Of a stretch of DNA of 64,000 nucleotides, positions 40,975-50,908 are shown piece after piece. Within the stretch, counting starts at the first letter, position 1. Each line of letters opens with the position of its first letter. The notes under the pieces are model-generated. The model searched no databases. It was not told the origin of the DNA and worked only from the letters and a program-made list of their open reading frames with translations. The stretch lies in assembly GCF_900106665.1 (NCBI RefSeq), contig NZ_FNNA01000001.1, forward strand, positions 496,001 through 560,000, written 5' to 3'. Source of the DNA: Paracoccus sanguinis (GTDB lineage Bacteria; Pseudomonadota; Alphaproteobacteria; Rhodobacterales; Rhodobacteraceae). Position numbers and translations under genes: made by a program.

Positions 40975-41316
40975 ATGGCCCGTCCGACGCAGAACCTGAC
41001 CCAGTCCGCCGCGCGCCCTGCCGCGCGGGCCGGGCTGCCGGTCGGGTCGGTGGTGTTCTTCCTGCTCGCGCTGCTGCTCGGGCTCTACTTCGCCTTTGCC
41101 GCTGTGCAGGGGCCGTCCGGCATCCTGCGCCGGGTGCAGCTCGAAGCCGAGACCGCCGACCTCGTGGCCGAACGCGACCGGCTGACCGCGCAGGTGGCCG
41201 AGATGCGCAACCTGACCCGCCGGCTGTCGGACGACTACCTCGACCTCGACCTGCTGGACGAGCGCGCCCGCGACGTGCTGGGGCTGGTCCGGGCCGACGA
41301 GCTGATCGTCCGCTAG
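40975..41316 (+). CDS. FtsB-like septum formation protein
   Basis: 113 residues. A short N-terminal tail is followed by one membrane helix (~30-50) and a coiled coil (LEAETADLVAERDRLTAQVAEMRNLTRRLSDDYLDLDLLDERARDVLGLV). The pattern is that of FtsB/DivIC, which bridges FtsL and FtsQ in cell division. The start follows GAGG at the usual distance. It lies just before the pdh operon, as often seen in alphaproteobacteria. Confidence 0.85.
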   Translation: MARPTQNLTQSAARPAARAGLPVGSVVFFLLALLLGLYFAFAAVQGPSGILRRVQLEAETADLVAERDRLTAQVAEMRNLTRRLSDDYLDLDLLDERARDVLGLVRADELIVR

Positions 41317-41397
41317 GCAGACGCGGGCCCGTGCGGACCCCGCGCCTGACCCCGCGTCACAAAACACCTTGCACCTGCCACGGGCCCGCGTCAGGAA

Positions 41398-41415
41398 TGG
41401 TTCAACGTTGAACCA
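41398..41415. promoter_or_regulatory. 18-bp perfect palindrome upstream of pdhA (candidate operator)
   Basis: TGGTTCAACGTTGAACCA reads the same on both strands, ends 42 bases before the pdhA start codon and stands out in AT content. It has no spacer and differs from the Fnr and GntR-PdhR site patterns I know. The factor is unknown. Confidence 0.5.
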
Positions 41416-41456
41416 CCTTGCCCGCACGGTCCTTTCCAGTTCCCCGGAGGAAACGC

Positions 41457-42521
41457 ATGGCCCGAAAACCGCACCCGACCCCCGCCGCTGACACCCCCGC
41501 CCCGGACAGCGACAAGGCCCCCGCCGAGGCGCGGACCGACACCCCGGCCAACGTCTCACGCGACGATCTGCTCAAGTACTACCGCGAGATGCTGCTGATC
41601 CGCCGGTTCGAGGAAAAGGCCGGCCAGCTTTACGGCATGGGCCACATCGGCGGCTTCTGCCACCTCTACATCGGACAGGAAGCGGTGGTCGTCGGCCTCG
41701 AGGCGGCGGCGAAAGAGGGCGACAAGCGCATCACCTCGTACCGCGACCACGGCCACATGCTCGCCGCGGGCATGAGCGCGCGGGGGGTCATGGCCGAGCT
41801 GACGGGCCGCGAGGGGGGCTACTCGAAGGGCAAGGGCGGCTCGATGCACATGTTCTCGAAAGAGAAGCATTTCTACGGCGGCCACGGGATCGTCGGCGCG
41901 CAGGTGCCGCTGGGCGCGGGGCTTGCCTTCTCGGACAAGTACAAGGGCAACGACAACGTCACCTTCGTCTACTTCGGCGACGGCGCCTCGAACCAGGGGC
42001 AGGTCTACGAGACCTACAACATGGCCGAGCTGTGGGACCTGCCGGTCGTCTTCGTGATCGAGAACAACCAGTACGCCATGGGGACCAGCATGAAGCGGTC
42101 CACCAAGTCCACCACGCTCTATGGCCGCGGCGAGGCGTTCGGCATCCCGGGCGAGCAGGTGGACGGGATGGACGTGCTGGCCGTCAAGGCGGCGGGCGAA
42201 AAGGCGGTGGCGCACTGCCGGGCCGGCAAGGGACCCTATATCCTCGAGGTGATGACCTACCGCTACCGCGGCCACTCGATGTCGGACCCGGCGAAATACC
42301 GCACCCGCGAAGAGGTGCAGAAGATGCGCGACGAGCGCGACGCCATCGAGCACGTCCGCCAGCTTCTCTTGCAGGGCAAGCACGCGACTGAGGACGACCT
42401 CAAGGCGATCGACAAGGAAATCAAGGACATCGTGAACGACTCGGCCGAATTCGCCAAGGAGTCGCCCGAGCCGGCCGAGGCCGAGCTCTGGACCGACATC
42501 TACGCCGACGCCGACGTGTGA
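41457..42521 (+). CDS. pdhA: pyruvate dehydrogenase E1 component subunit alpha
   Basis: 354 residues preceded by GGAGG. The thiamine diphosphate motif runs GDG (174-176) to NN (203-204): [15 protein letters not shown]...IENN. The phosphorylation-loop region [11 protein letters not shown] is also present. It makes acetyl-CoA from pyruvate with PdhB and the E2/E3 parts. The N-terminal ~35 residues are Pro/Ala/Asp-rich and probably disordered. Its junction with pdhB is 11 bases. Confidence 0.97.
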   Translation: MARKPHPTPAADTPAPDSDKAPAEARTDTPANVSRDDLLKYYREMLLIRRFEEKAGQLYGMGHIGGFCHLYIGQEAVVVGLEAAAKEGDKRITSYRDHGHMLAAGMSARGVMAELTGREGGYSKGKGGSMHMFSKEKHFYGGHGIVGAQVPLGAGLAFSDKYKGNDNVTFVYFGDGASNQGQVYETYNMAELWDLPVVFVIENNQYAMGTSMKRSTKSTTLYGRGEAFGIPGEQVDGMDVLAVKAAGEKAVAHCRAGKGPYILEVMTYRYRGHSMSDPAKYRTREEVQKMRDERDAIEHVRQLLLQGKHATEDDLKAIDKEIKDIVNDSAEFAKESPEPAEAELWTDIYADADV

Positions 42522-42532
42522 GGGGGAGAGAC

Positions 42533-43975
42533 ATGGCAACCGAGATCCTGATGCCCGCACTGTCCCCGACCATGGAGGAGGGGACGCTGGCCAAGTGGCT
42601 GGTGAAAGAGGGCGACACGGTGAAATCCGGCGACATCCTCGCCGAGATCGAGACCGACAAGGCCACGATGGAGTTCGAGGCCGTCGACGAGGGCACCATC
42701 GGCAAGCTGATGGTGGCCGAGGGCACCCAAGGGGTGAAGGTCAACACCCCCATCGCCCTGCTTCTGGACGAGGGCGAGGACGCCAGCACCGCCGCGGCGT
42801 CCGGCGGTTCTTCGGATAAGGCCTCCGCCAAGGCCTCCGACGCCGAACCGCCCGCCCGCGCGGGCGAGGGTGAGAACAGCCGCGACGAGGCGGGCGAGGC
42901 CCCCGACACCGCCCCCGCCGCGGCGAAATCCGCCGTCGAGGCGGTGGACACCCCCGAACCCGACGCCGAGCCCGACTGGCCCGAGGGCACCGAGGTCCGC
43001 CAGATGACCGTGCGCGAGGCGCTGCGCGAGGCGATGGCCGAAGAGATGGAGCGCGACGAGACCGTGTTCCTGATGGGCGAGGAGGTCGGCGAGTATCAGG
43101 GCGCCTACAAGATCAGCCAGGGCCTGCTCGAGCGGTTCGGCCCGCGCCGGATCGTGGACACCCCGATCAGCGAGATGGGCTTCGCCGGCATCGGCGTCGG
43201 CGCGGCCTTCGGCGGGCTGCGCCCCATCGTCGAGTTCATGACCTTCAACTTCGCCATGCAGGCGATCGACCACATCATCAACTCGGCGGCCAAGACGCTC
43301 TACATGTCCGGCGGCCAGATGGGCGCGCCGATGGTGTTCCGCGGCCCAAACGGCGCCGCCGCCCGCGTCGCGGCCCAGCACAGCCAGGACTTCGCCGCCT
43401 GGTATGCGGCCATCCCCGGCCTCAAGGTCGTCCAGCCCTACTCGGCCTCGGACGCCAAGGGCCTGCTCAAGACCGCGATCCGCGACCCGAACCCGGTGAT
43501 CTTCCTCGAGAACGAGATCCTCTACGGCCGCAGCTTCGACGTGCCGGTGATGGACGACTTCACCATCCCCTTCGGCAAGGCCCGGATCGCCCGCAAGGGA
43601 TCGGACGTGACCATCGTCAGCTTCGGCATCGGCATGGCCCACGCGCTCGAGGCCGCCGAGACGCTGGCCCAGGACGGGATCGAGGCCGAGGTGATCGACC
43701 TGCGCACGCTGCGCCCGCTCGACTACCCCACGGTCCTCAAGTCGGTGCAGAAGACCAACCGCTGCGTGACCGTCGAAGAGGGTTTCCCGGTCGGCTCGAT
43801 CGGCAACCACCTGTCGGCCTGGCTGATGGAGAACGCCTTCGACTGGCTCGACGCGCCGGTGATCAACTGCACCGGCAAGGACGTGCCGATGCCCTACGCC
43901 GCGAACCTCGAACGCCTCGCCCTCGTGACCGCCGCCGAGGTGGTCGAGGCGGTGCGCAAAGTCACCCACCGGTAA
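42533..43975 (+). CDS. pdhB: pyruvate dehydrogenase E1 component subunit beta with N-terminal lipoyl domain
   Basis: 480 residues, longer than the ~330 of ordinary E1 beta because it carries a lipoyl domain (1-80; lysine 43 in ETDKATMEF) and a Pro/Ala/Glu linker (~85-148). The E1 beta core then starts [18 protein letters not shown] and contains [30 protein letters not shown]. The extra lipoyl domain is known for alphaproteobacterial PDH. The first 78 residues match those of PdhC exactly. Confidence 0.97.
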   Translation: MATEILMPALSPTMEEGTLAKWLVKEGDTVKSGDILAEIETDKATMEFEAVDEGTIGKLMVAEGTQGVKVNTPIALLLDEGEDASTAAASGGSSDKASAKASDAEPPARAGEGENSRDEAGEAPDTAPAAAKSAVEAVDTPEPDAEPDWPEGTEVRQMTVREALREAMAEEMERDETVFLMGEEVGEYQGAYKISQGLLERFGPRRIVDTPISEMGFAGIGVGAAFGGLRPIVEFMTFNFAMQAIDHIINSAAKTLYMSGGQMGAPMVFRGPNGAAARVAAQHSQDFAAWYAAIPGLKVVQPYSASDAKGLLKTAIRDPNPVIFLENEILYGRSFDVPVMDDFTIPFGKARIARKGSDVTIVSFGIGMAHALEAAETLAQDGIEAEVIDLRTLRPLDYPTVLKSVQKTNRCVTVEEGFPVGSIGNHLSAWLMENAFDWLDAPVINCTGKDVPMPYAANLERLALVTAAEVVEAVRKVTHR

Positions 43976-43987
43976 GGAGCGCGCGAC

Positions 43988-45352
43988 ATGGCCACCGAGA
44001 TCCTGATGCCCGCGCTGTCCCCGACGATGGAGGAGGGGACGCTCGCCAAATGGCTGGTGAAAGAGGGCGACACGGTCAAGTCCGGCGACATCCTCGCCGA
44101 GATCGAGACCGACAAGGCCACGATGGAGTTCGAGGCCGTGGACGAGGGCACCATCGGCAAGCTGATGGTGGCAGAGGGCACGCAAGGGGTGAAGGTCAAC
44201 ACCCCCATCGCGCTGCTGCTGGAGGAAGGCGAGGACGCCAGCGCCGCCGAGGCCGCCCCGTCGAAGCCCGCGGCCGCCAAGGCGGAGGCGCCGAAGGACG
44301 AGGCCAAGCCTGAGACGAAATCCGAGACCGCGAAACCCGACGCCGGCGCGGCGAAGCCCGCCGAGGCCCCGGCCCGCGGCAAGGGCGAGCGCATCTTCGC
44401 CTCGCCCCTCGCCCGCCGGATCGCCGCCGAGAAGGGCATCGACCTCGCCGGGCTGACCGGCTCGGGCCCCAAGGGCCGGATCGTCAAGGCCGACGTCGAG
44501 GGGGCCAAGCCCGGCGCGGCCCAGCCGGCCGCCCAGCCAGCCGCCGCGAGCCAACCCGCCGCAGCCAACGAGGCGCCGAAACCCGCCGCCGCACCGCAGG
44601 CCGCCCCCGCGGCCGCCCCGCAGGGGATGTCCTACGCCACCGTCGCCAAGATGCTCGAGGGCCGCGAGACCGAAGAGGTCGCGCTCGACGGGATGCGCCG
44701 CACCATCGCCGCGCGCCTGTCCGAGGCCAAGCAGACCATCCCGCATTTCTACCTGCGGCGGTCCGCCAAGCTCGACGCGCTGATGGAATTCCGCGGCACG
44801 CTCAACACCCAGCTCGAGGCGCGCAAGGTCAAGCTGTCGGTCAACGACTTCATCATCAAGGCCTGCGCGCTGGCCCTCCAGCAGGTGCCGGACGCCAACG
44901 CCGTCTGGGCCGGCGACCGGATCATCAAGCTGAAACCCTCGGACGTGGCGGTGGCCGTGGCGGTCGAGGGCGGGCTCTTCACCCCGGTCCTCAAGGACGC
45001 CGACAAGAAGACCCTCTCGGCCCTCTCGACCGAGATGAAGGACCTTGCCGCCCGCGCCAAGACCAAGAAGCTGGCCCCGCACGAGTATCAGGGCGGCAGC
45101 TTCGCCATCTCGAACCTCGGGATGTTCGGGATCGAGAACTTCGACGCGGTCATCAACCCGCCGCATGGCGCGATCCTCGCGGTCGGCGCCGGCATCCCGA
45201 CCCCGGTGGTCGAGGACGGGCAGGTGGTCATCCGCAACATGATGTCGATGACGCTTTCGGTCGATCACCGCGTCATCGACGGCGCGCTCGGCGCGCAACT
45301 GCTCGAGGCGATCGTAACCCATCTCGAGAACCCGGTCGGGATGCTGGCCTGA
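43988..45352 (+). CDS. pdhC: dihydrolipoamide acetyltransferase (PDH E2)
   Basis: 454 residues. Lipoyl domain at 1-80 with Lys43; a linker; an E3/E1-binding domain ([20 protein letters not shown], ~137-172); a second Ala/Pro linker; and the catalytic domain ending [20 protein letters not shown] with the active-site histidine (~419) and aspartate. It moves acetyl groups from lipoate to CoA and forms the PDH core. A terminator follows. Confidence 0.98.
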   Translation: MATEILMPALSPTMEEGTLAKWLVKEGDTVKSGDILAEIETDKATMEFEAVDEGTIGKLMVAEGTQGVKVNTPIALLLEEGEDASAAEAAPSKPAAAKAEAPKDEAKPETKSETAKPDAGAAKPAEAPARGKGERIFASPLARRIAAEKGIDLAGLTGSGPKGRIVKADVEGAKPGAAQPAAQPAAASQPAAANEAPKPAAAPQAAPAAAPQGMSYATVAKMLEGRETEEVALDGMRRTIAARLSEAKQTIPHFYLRRSAKLDALMEFRGTLNTQLEARKVKLSVNDFIIKACALALQQVPDANAVWAGDRIIKLKPSDVAVAVAVEGGLFTPVLKDADKKTLSALSTEMKDLAARAKTKKLAPHEYQGGSFAISNLGMFGIENFDAVINPPHGAILAVGAGIPTPVVEDGQVVIRNMMSMTLSVDHRVIDGALGAQLLEAIVTHLENPVGMLA

Positions 45353-45373
45353 CCTCCCCCCACCGCAAACCCG

Positions 45374-45399
45374 AAGGGCTGCCCGCACCGGCAGCCCTT
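45374..45399 (+). terminator. terminator after pdhC
   Basis: A 10-bp stem AAGGGCTGCC / GGCAGCCCTT with a 6-base loop, followed by CTTTCTTG, 21 bases after the pdhC stop. Confidence 0.75.
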
Positions 45400-45456
45400 C
45401 TTTCTTGCCCAAATATCCTGGGGTGAGCGCCGCAGGCGCGAGGGGCGAAGCCCCTA
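45400..45456 (-). repeat. hairpin + ATATTTGGGC repeat element, copy e
   Basis: On the minus strand AGGGGC TTC GCCCCT, then CCCCAGGATATTTGGGCAAGAAAGAA. It lies between the convergent pdhC and RND genes and touches the pdhC terminator. Confidence 0.6.
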
Positions 45457-48400
45457 CTCGGCCGCCTCGCCCTTCGGCGCCCGGTTCAGCCCCACCATCC
45501 GCTGCGCGAAGCGCCCGAGCCGCCCCTGCCCGCCGTGCAGCAGCGAGAACAGCGACGGCACGAAGAGCAGCGACAGCAGCGTCGAGAGCAGCAGCCCGCC
45601 GATCACAGCAATCGCCATCGGGGCCCGGAACTCGGACCCCTCGGCGGTCGAGATGGCCGAGGGCACCATCCCCGCCGCCATGGCGATGGTCGTCATCACG
45701 ATCGGCCGCGCCCGCTTGTGCACCGCGTCGAGGATCGCGTCGCGCTTGGCCGCGCCCGCGTCCATCGCGGCCAGCGCGAACTCGACCAGCATGATCGCGT
45801 TCTTGGTCACGATCCCCATCAGCATCAGGAAGCCGATCACCACCGGCATCCCGATCGCATAGCCGGTCAGGTACAGCGCGAACATCGCCCCGCCGATGGC
45901 CAGCGGCAGCGACAGCAGGATGGCGATCGGGGTGACGAAATTGTGGAAGAGCAGCACCAGCACGACATAGACGAGCAGGATCCCCGACCCCATCGCCGCC
46001 GCAAAGGCCGAGAACACCTCGCCCATGATCTCGGCGTCGCCGGCGGTCTGGAACTCGGTCCCCGGCGGCAGGGCAATCTTCCCCTGCAACGCCTTCACCT
46101 CGGCCGCCACCGGCCCGAGGATCGCCCCGTCCACCAGGTTCGCATCCACCGTCGTCCGGTAGCGGCGGTCATAGCGCGAGATCTCCGTCGCCCCGGCCGA
46201 GAAGCTGACGTCCGCCACCGCCGCCAGCGGCACCTGCCCCGCCTGCGAGGGCACGCGCAGGTTCCGCAGCTCCATCAGGTCGTTCCTCGCCTCGGCGTTC
46301 AGCCGCACGAGGATCGGGATCTGCTCGTCGCCGGCGTTGAACTTGGCAAGGTTCGCCTCGCTGTCGCCCAGCGTCGCCACCAGCAGCGTCTGCGCCATCG
46401 CGCTGGCCGAGACGCCGAGCTGGGCGGCCAGCTGGGTCTTGGGCGCGATCTGGATTTCCGGGCGCTGCAGGTTCGCCGACGAGGTCACGCTTTCCAGCGA
46501 CGCCATCTTGCGCATCTCGGCCACCAGCAGGTTGGCGGCCTCGGCCGCGCCGTCCTCGGTGTCGCCCAGCACGCTGATGGTCAGGTCGTTGCCGCCCTGC
46601 TCGTTCTGGAAGTTCAGCCGCACGTCCGGGGTGCCGGCCAGCTCGTCCTTGAGCTGCGCCTCGATCTCGAACTGGCTGCGGTCGCGGTCCTCCTTGCGGC
46701 CGTAGTTGATCATCAGCCGCGACTTGGTCACCGAGTCGGTGCCGCCCATGACGAAGACCGACTGCACCTCGGGGATCTCGGCCACCCGCGCCGAGAGGCT
46801 GCGCGAGATCGCCTCGTTCGCGTCGATGGTGGCGCCGGGCGGCAGCTCGACCTGCACCTGGCTGCGGCCAACGTCACCCGCGGCGATGAACTCGGTCGGC
46901 AGCAGCGTGGCCGAGTAGATCGAGCCCGCGAACACCCCGAAGCCCATCAGCATGGTCAGGAAGCGGTGCCGCATGGTCCAGCGCAGCGTGCCCATCAGCC
47001 CGCGCATCACCCGCCCGTCCTCGGGCTCGTGCGCGCCGCCCGCGCCCCGCATGAAATACGCGGCGAGCATCGGGGTGATGATCCGCGCCACCAGCAGCGA
47101 GAACAGCACCGCCACCGCGACCGTCAGGCCGAACTGCTTGAAATACTGCCCGGCGATCCCGCCCATGAAGCTGACCGGCGCGAAGACGGCGACGATCGAC
47201 ATCGAGATGGCGATGACCGTGGTGCCGATCTCGGTCGCGGCATCCTCGGCGGCCTGATAGGGGTCGACGCCCATGTGGATGTGGCGGACCACGTTCTCGA
47301 TCTCGACGATGGCATCGTCGACGAGGATGCCAGTGACCAGCGTGATCCCCAGCAGGCTGATGCCGTTGAGCGTGAACCCCAGCATGTCCATCACGAAGAA
47401 CGTGGGGATCACCGACAGCGGCAGAGAGATCGCGGCGATCAGCGTCGCGCGCCAGTTGCGCAGGAACAGCATGACGACGATCACCGCGAGCGCCGCGCCC
47501 TCGTAGAGCGTCTCCATCGCGTTGTGATAGGACTGCGAGGTGTAGGTCGTGGCGTCGTCGATGAGCGTGATGCGCAGGTTCGGATGCTGGGCGCCGATCT
47601 CGGCGAGCCGCGCCTTGGCGCCGTCGCCCGCCACCAGGTCGGACTTGCCGGTGGCGCGATAGACCCCGAAGGCCACCACCGGCCGCCCGTCCAAGAGCGC
47701 GAAGCTGCGCTCTTCGCTCGGCCCGTCGATCACCGTGCCGAGCTGGTCCAGCCGCACCGTCCGCCCGCCCGCGCCCAGCGAGATCGGGGTTGCCGAAAGC
47801 TGCGCCACCGTGTCGGCCGAACCCAGCGTGCGGATCGAGTATTCCGTCCCGGCAAGGTCGCCGCGCCCGCCGCCCATGTTGATGTTCTTGGCCCGCAGCT
47901 CCTGGCTGACACCGGCGGCGGTCAGGCCCAGGGCCAGCAGCCGGTCGGGGTCCAGCGCCACCTCGATCTGCCGGTCGGCGCCGCCGATGCGGCTGACCTG
48001 CCCCACCCCGTCCACGGTCGAAAGCTGGCGGCCGATCACGTCCTCGACGAACTTCGACAGCTCCTCGATCGAGCGAGTCGGGTCGCTGACCGCATAGGTC
48101 AGGATCGGCATCCCGGTCACGTCGAGCCGCCGCACCAGCGGCTCGGTGATCCCCTCGGGCAGGTCCGAGCGGACGCTCGCCACCGCGTCCTTGATGTCGT
48201 TCAGCGCCCGGTCGCTGTCGGTCTCGAGCGTGAACTCGACGGTCACGCTGGCTGCCGAATCGCCGGCGGTCGAAGTCATGTGCCGCACGCCGGTGACGTT
48301 GGCGATGGCGTCCTCGATCGGCTTGACGACCTGGCTCGTCAGCTCGGACGGCGCGGCGCCGGGCTGGCCGACGCTGACCGAGATGATCGGCAGGTCGATG

Positions 48401-48516
48401 TTCGGCATCGCCGTGACCGGCAGGTTCAGGAAGCTGTAGATGCCGACGATGATGAGGACGAGGAAGATCGCGATCGGCGGGACGGGATGGCGGATGGACC
48501 AGGTCGAGAGGTTCAT
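45454..48516 (-). CDS. RND family efflux pump inner-membrane protein
   Basis: 1020 residues with the AcrB/MexF layout: a first helix at MNLSTWSIRHPVPPIAIFLVLIIVG, the large periplasmic loop, and the proton-relay aspartates in TLVTGILVDDAIVEIENVVRH (~405). A second periplasmic loop precedes the C-terminal helices. It exports drugs or toxic compounds with the adaptor gene upstream, whose stop overlaps this start (ATGA). No outer-membrane channel gene is next to it. Confidence 0.95.
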   Translation of the reverse strand: MNLSTWSIRHPVPPIAIFLVLIIVGIYSFLNLPVTAMPNIDLPIISVSVGQPGAAPSELTSQVVKPIEDAIANVTGVRHMTSTAGDSAASVTVEFTLETDSDRALNDIKDAVASVRSDLPEGITEPLVRRLDVTGMPILTYAVSDPTRSIEELSKFVEDVIGRQLSTVDGVGQVSRIGGADRQIEVALDPDRLLALGLTAAGVSQELRAKNINMGGGRGDLAGTEYSIRTLGSADTVAQLSATPISLGAGGRTVRLDQLGTVIDGPSEERSFALLDGRPVVAFGVYRATGKSDLVAGDGAKARLAEIGAQHPNLRITLIDDATTYTSQSYHNAMETLYEGAALAVIVVMLFLRNWRATLIAAISLPLSVIPTFFVMDMLGFTLNGISLLGITLVTGILVDDAIVEIENVVRHIHMGVDPYQAAEDAATEIGTTVIAISMSIVAVFAPVSFMGGIAGQYFKQFGLTVAVAVLFSLLVARIITPMLAAYFMRGAGGAHEPEDGRVMRGLMGTLRWTMRHRFLTMLMGFGVFAGSIYSATLLPTEFIAAGDVGRSQVQVELPPGATIDANEAISRSLSARVAEIPEVQSVFVMGGTDSVTKSRLMINYGRKEDRDRSQFEIEAQLKDELAGTPDVRLNFQNEQGGNDLTISVLGDTEDGAAEAANLLVAEMRKMASLESVTSSANLQRPEIQIAPKTQLAAQLGVSASAMAQTLLVATLGDSEANLAKFNAGDEQIPILVRLNAEARNDLMELRNLRVPSQAGQVPLAAVADVSFSAGATEISRYDRRYRTTVDANLVDGAILGPVAAEVKALQGKIALPPGTEFQTAGDAEIMGEVFSAFAAAMGSGILLVYVVLVLLFHNFVTPIAILLSLPLAIGGAMFALYLTGYAIGMPVVIGFLMLMGIVTKNAIMLVEFALAAMDAGAAKRDAILDAVHKRARPIVMTTIAMAAGMVPSAISTAEGSEFRAPMAIAVIGGLLLSTLLSLLFVPSLFSLLHGGQGRLGRFAQRMVGLNRAPKGEAAE

Positions 48517-49826
48517 GGCCGCGCCTCGCCCGAGGTCGGGGGCGTGCCCGCGGCGACCGCCGGGGTGACCGCCTGCGCTGCTGCGGCGGGTGCCGGGGCC
48601 GCGGGGTCGGCCGGCGCGGGGGTTGGGGCCGCCGGGGCCGCGGGCGCCGCCTCGGCCGGCGTCTCGACCAGGGACACCGCGTCGCCGGTGGCGAAGAACG
48701 CCCCGGCCCGCGCGATCACCGTCTCGCCCACAGAGAGCCCCTCGAGCACCTCGCGCCGCCCCTGCCACAAGAGCCCGGCGTTCACGGGGCGGGATTCCAC
48801 CACGCCGCCCGCGACCACCTGCACCCGGTCGCCGCGGTCGTCCGACAGCACCGCCGTTGCGGGCACGGTCAGTGAGCGGCGGCGCAGCGTCACGATGTCG
48901 CCGCTGGCAAAGAGCCCGGTCAGCAGCCGGTCGTCGTCGGGCAGCGCCACCCGGACGAGGCCGAGGCGCGTGACCGGATCGACGGCGGCAGGCAGCTGCC
49001 GCACCTCGCCACCGACCGGGCCGACGCCCGCCACGTTCAACTGCGTCTCCTGCCCGATCTTCAGCTCGGGCAGCGCGGCCTCGATCACCTCGCCCTCGAA
49101 CTCGACACTGCCATCGGCGATCAGCGTGAACATCGGCTCGCCCGCCGGGCTAGCGATGCCGCCGAGCTGCGCGGCCCGCGCCGTCACCCGCCCGTCCACC
49201 GGGGCCACGATCCGCGTCCGGTCGAGGTTCAACTGCGCGAGGTCCAGCGCCGCCTGCGCCTGCGCGCGGCTCGCCTCGGCCACCGCCAGCCCGTCGCGGG
49301 CCGAGGCCGCCGCCGCCTGCGCCGCCGCCTCGGCGGCCTCGGCCTGGTCGAGCGCCGCCTGCGTGCCCGAGCCCGAGCGGCGCAGCGACCGGGCGCGGTC
49401 GCCCGCGGCCACGGCCTGGCGCTGCGCGGCCTCGGTGCTGGCGATCTGGCTTTGGGCCTGGCTGACGCCCGCCACGGCGCGCTGCAGCTCGGCCTGCGCC
49501 TGCGCGAGCTGCGCCGACAGCGTGGCATCGGCCAGCCGCGCGAGTTCCTGCCCCTTCTCGACCCGGTCGCCGGCCTCCGCCCCGAGCGCCACGATCTCGA
49601 ACCCCGAGACCTGCGGATAGACCTGCACGATCTGCCGCGCGACGAGCGTCCCGCTGAGCGGCACCCGCGCCTCGACGTCGGCCATCTCGGCCACCGCGGC
49701 GGTCACCGTGGGGGCAGTGGCGGCGCCCTGCGGGGCGGCGGGGGCGTCGGCGGCCCGCGCGGGAACGGCCCCCGTCATCGCGGCGGCGGCCACCATCAGC
49801 GCGGTCAGGATCGGCGGCAGGCGCAT
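48513..49826 (-). CDS. RND efflux periplasmic adaptor (membrane fusion protein)
   Basis: 437 residues. A signal sequence (MRLPPILTALMVAAAAMTGAVPARA) is followed by the barrel-sandwich/lipoyl halves around a coiled coil (residues ~100-190; Ala/Gln-rich AELQRAVAGVSQAQSQIASTEAAQ) and a beta-barrel (LNLDRTRIVAPVDGRV). The last ~50 residues are an Ala/Pro tail unusual in length. It links the pump to an outer-membrane channel. Confidence 0.93.
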   Translation of the reverse strand: MRLPPILTALMVAAAAMTGAVPARAADAPAAPQGAATAPTVTAAVAEMADVEARVPLSGTLVARQIVQVYPQVSGFEIVALGAEAGDRVEKGQELARLADATLSAQLAQAQAELQRAVAGVSQAQSQIASTEAAQRQAVAAGDRARSLRRSGSGTQAALDQAEAAEAAAQAAAASARDGLAVAEASRAQAQAALDLAQLNLDRTRIVAPVDGRVTARAAQLGGIASPAGEPMFTLIADGSVEFEGEVIEAALPELKIGQETQLNVAGVGPVGGEVRQLPAAVDPVTRLGLVRVALPDDDRLLTGLFASGDIVTLRRRSLTVPATAVLSDDRGDRVQVVAGGVVESRPVNAGLLWQGRREVLEGLSVGETVIARAGAFFATGDAVSLVETPAEAAPAAPAAPTPAPADPAAPAPAAAAQAVTPAVAAGTPPTSGEARP

Positions 49827-49980
49827 CGGACGGCATCCCCGGTCTTCTGCCCGGATGGCCCATGCCCCCGGGGTCGGACCGTCACGACGGCCCTGCCGGC
49901 CCCGCGGCGGGGCCGGATCAGGCTTCTCACATAGCTTTCCTTGGCCTCGACAACAATGCACCAGCCCGTGCGCGGCCCGC

Positions 49981-50757
49981 TTACAGCCGGATGCTCGTCA
50001 CCCCCGGCAGCCGCAGCTCACCCAGCAGGTCGCGCAGCTCTTGCCGGGCCGCGACGTTCGAGAGCGACAGCGCCTGCGTGCCCACGTCGCGCAGGTCCAG
50101 CAGCGTCAGCCCGCGCGGGAAGAGCTCGCGGAACACCACCCGCTCGGCAAACCCCGCGGCGACCCGGAAGCCGATCCGCCGCGACAGCCGGTCCAGCGCC
50201 TCGCCGACCTTGCGCTTGTTGTGCATCTCGGTCGTGCCGAGCCGGTTCCTGAGCACGATCCAGTCGATCGGCCCCGCGCCCGCCTGGCCGCGCAACTGCC
50301 GCGCTGACCAGACCATCTCGGCATAGATCGAGGGGCCCAGCACCTCGCCCTCGGGCGACATCCGCGCCAGCAGGTCGAAGTCGATGAAGCTGTCATTGAG
50401 CGGCGTCACCAGCGTGTCGGCCAGCGTGTGGGCCATCTGGCTCAGCTTGGTGTGCGAGCCGGGGCAGTCGATGACGATGAAATCCTGCCGCGCGTCCATC
50501 TCGCCCAGCACGTCGGACAGGGGATCGGCGCTGTCGCGGGGCAGCTCGGCCAGCGCCGGCGTCGGCAGCGCCAGCCCCTCGCGCGCCATGAACGCGGCGC
50601 GGTTCTCGAGGTACCGCCCGAAGCTGCGCTGCCGCACGTCGAGATCGAGCGCGCCGACCCGGTGCCCCATCCGCGCCAGCGCGGTGGCGACGTGCATCGA
50701 GGTCGTGGACTTGCCCGAGCCGCCCTTTTCGTTGCCCACGACGATGATATGCGTCAC
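49981..50757 (-). CDS. mipZ: MipZ-like division-plane ATPase (ParA/MinD superfamily)
   Basis: 258 residues. The deviant Walker A EKGGSGKSTT is at residues ~10-19, then DLDVRQRSFGRYLENR, a hallmark of MipZ. Walker B is VIDCPGS. MipZ forms a gradient from the cell poles that blocks FtsZ assembly and places the septum in alphaproteobacteria. The whole set of motifs makes MipZ more likely than a generic ParA. It starts divergently from the MBL-fold gene. Confidence 0.92.
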   Translation of the reverse strand: MTHIIVVGNEKGGSGKSTTSMHVATALARMGHRVGALDLDVRQRSFGRYLENRAAFMAREGLALPTPALAELPRDSADPLSDVLGEMDARQDFIVIDCPGSHTKLSQMAHTLADTLVTPLNDSFIDFDLLARMSPEGEVLGPSIYAEMVWSARQLRGQAGAGPIDWIVLRNRLGTTEMHNKRKVGEALDRLSRRIGFRVAAGFAERVVFRELFPRGLTLLDLRDVGTQALSLSNVAARQELRDLLGELRLPGVTSIRL

Positions 50758-50849
50758 GAATCGCCCCTGATGCCTCTCGGCCGCAGGCTAACCGCCCCGT
50801 CCGGCGGTGTCAGGCCGCGGCCGGCAATCAGTTGTGGACAAAGAGCCCG

Positions 50850-50878
50850 TTGACCAACCTCGCGGCCCGACACATATT
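50850..50878 (+). promoter_or_regulatory. sigma-70 promoter of the persulfide-dioxygenase-like gene
   Basis: TTGACC (50850-50855) and CATATT (50873-50878) are separated by 17 bases. The -10 box is inside the left arm of the dyad at 50873-50894. The start codon is 30 bases downstream of the -10 box. Confidence 0.55.
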
Positions 50879-50894
50879 CCCCGCGAAGAATATG
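50873..50894. promoter_or_regulatory. ATATTC-N8-GAATAT operator (SqrR/BigR-type)
   Basis: CATATTC (50873-50879) and GAATATG (50888-50894) form perfect 7-bp arms with an 8-base spacer. The core ATTC-N8-GAAT is the pattern I recall for the persulfide-sensing repressors SqrR and BigR. It overlaps the -10 box, so binding would block transcription until sulfide or persulfide is present. Confidence 0.6.
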
Positions 50895-50908
50895 AACAGG
50901 AGGCACCC

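Noticed and set aside
42500..45412. 970-codon open frame opposite pdhB and pdhC
   Set aside because: Antisense to two clear enzymes. The repeated [24 protein letters not shown] segments only mirror the duplicated lipoyl domains.
45535..49620. 1361-codon open frame opposite the RND pump genes
   Set aside because: His/Arg/Asp-rich shadow of the RND and adaptor genes, which carry full family motifs.
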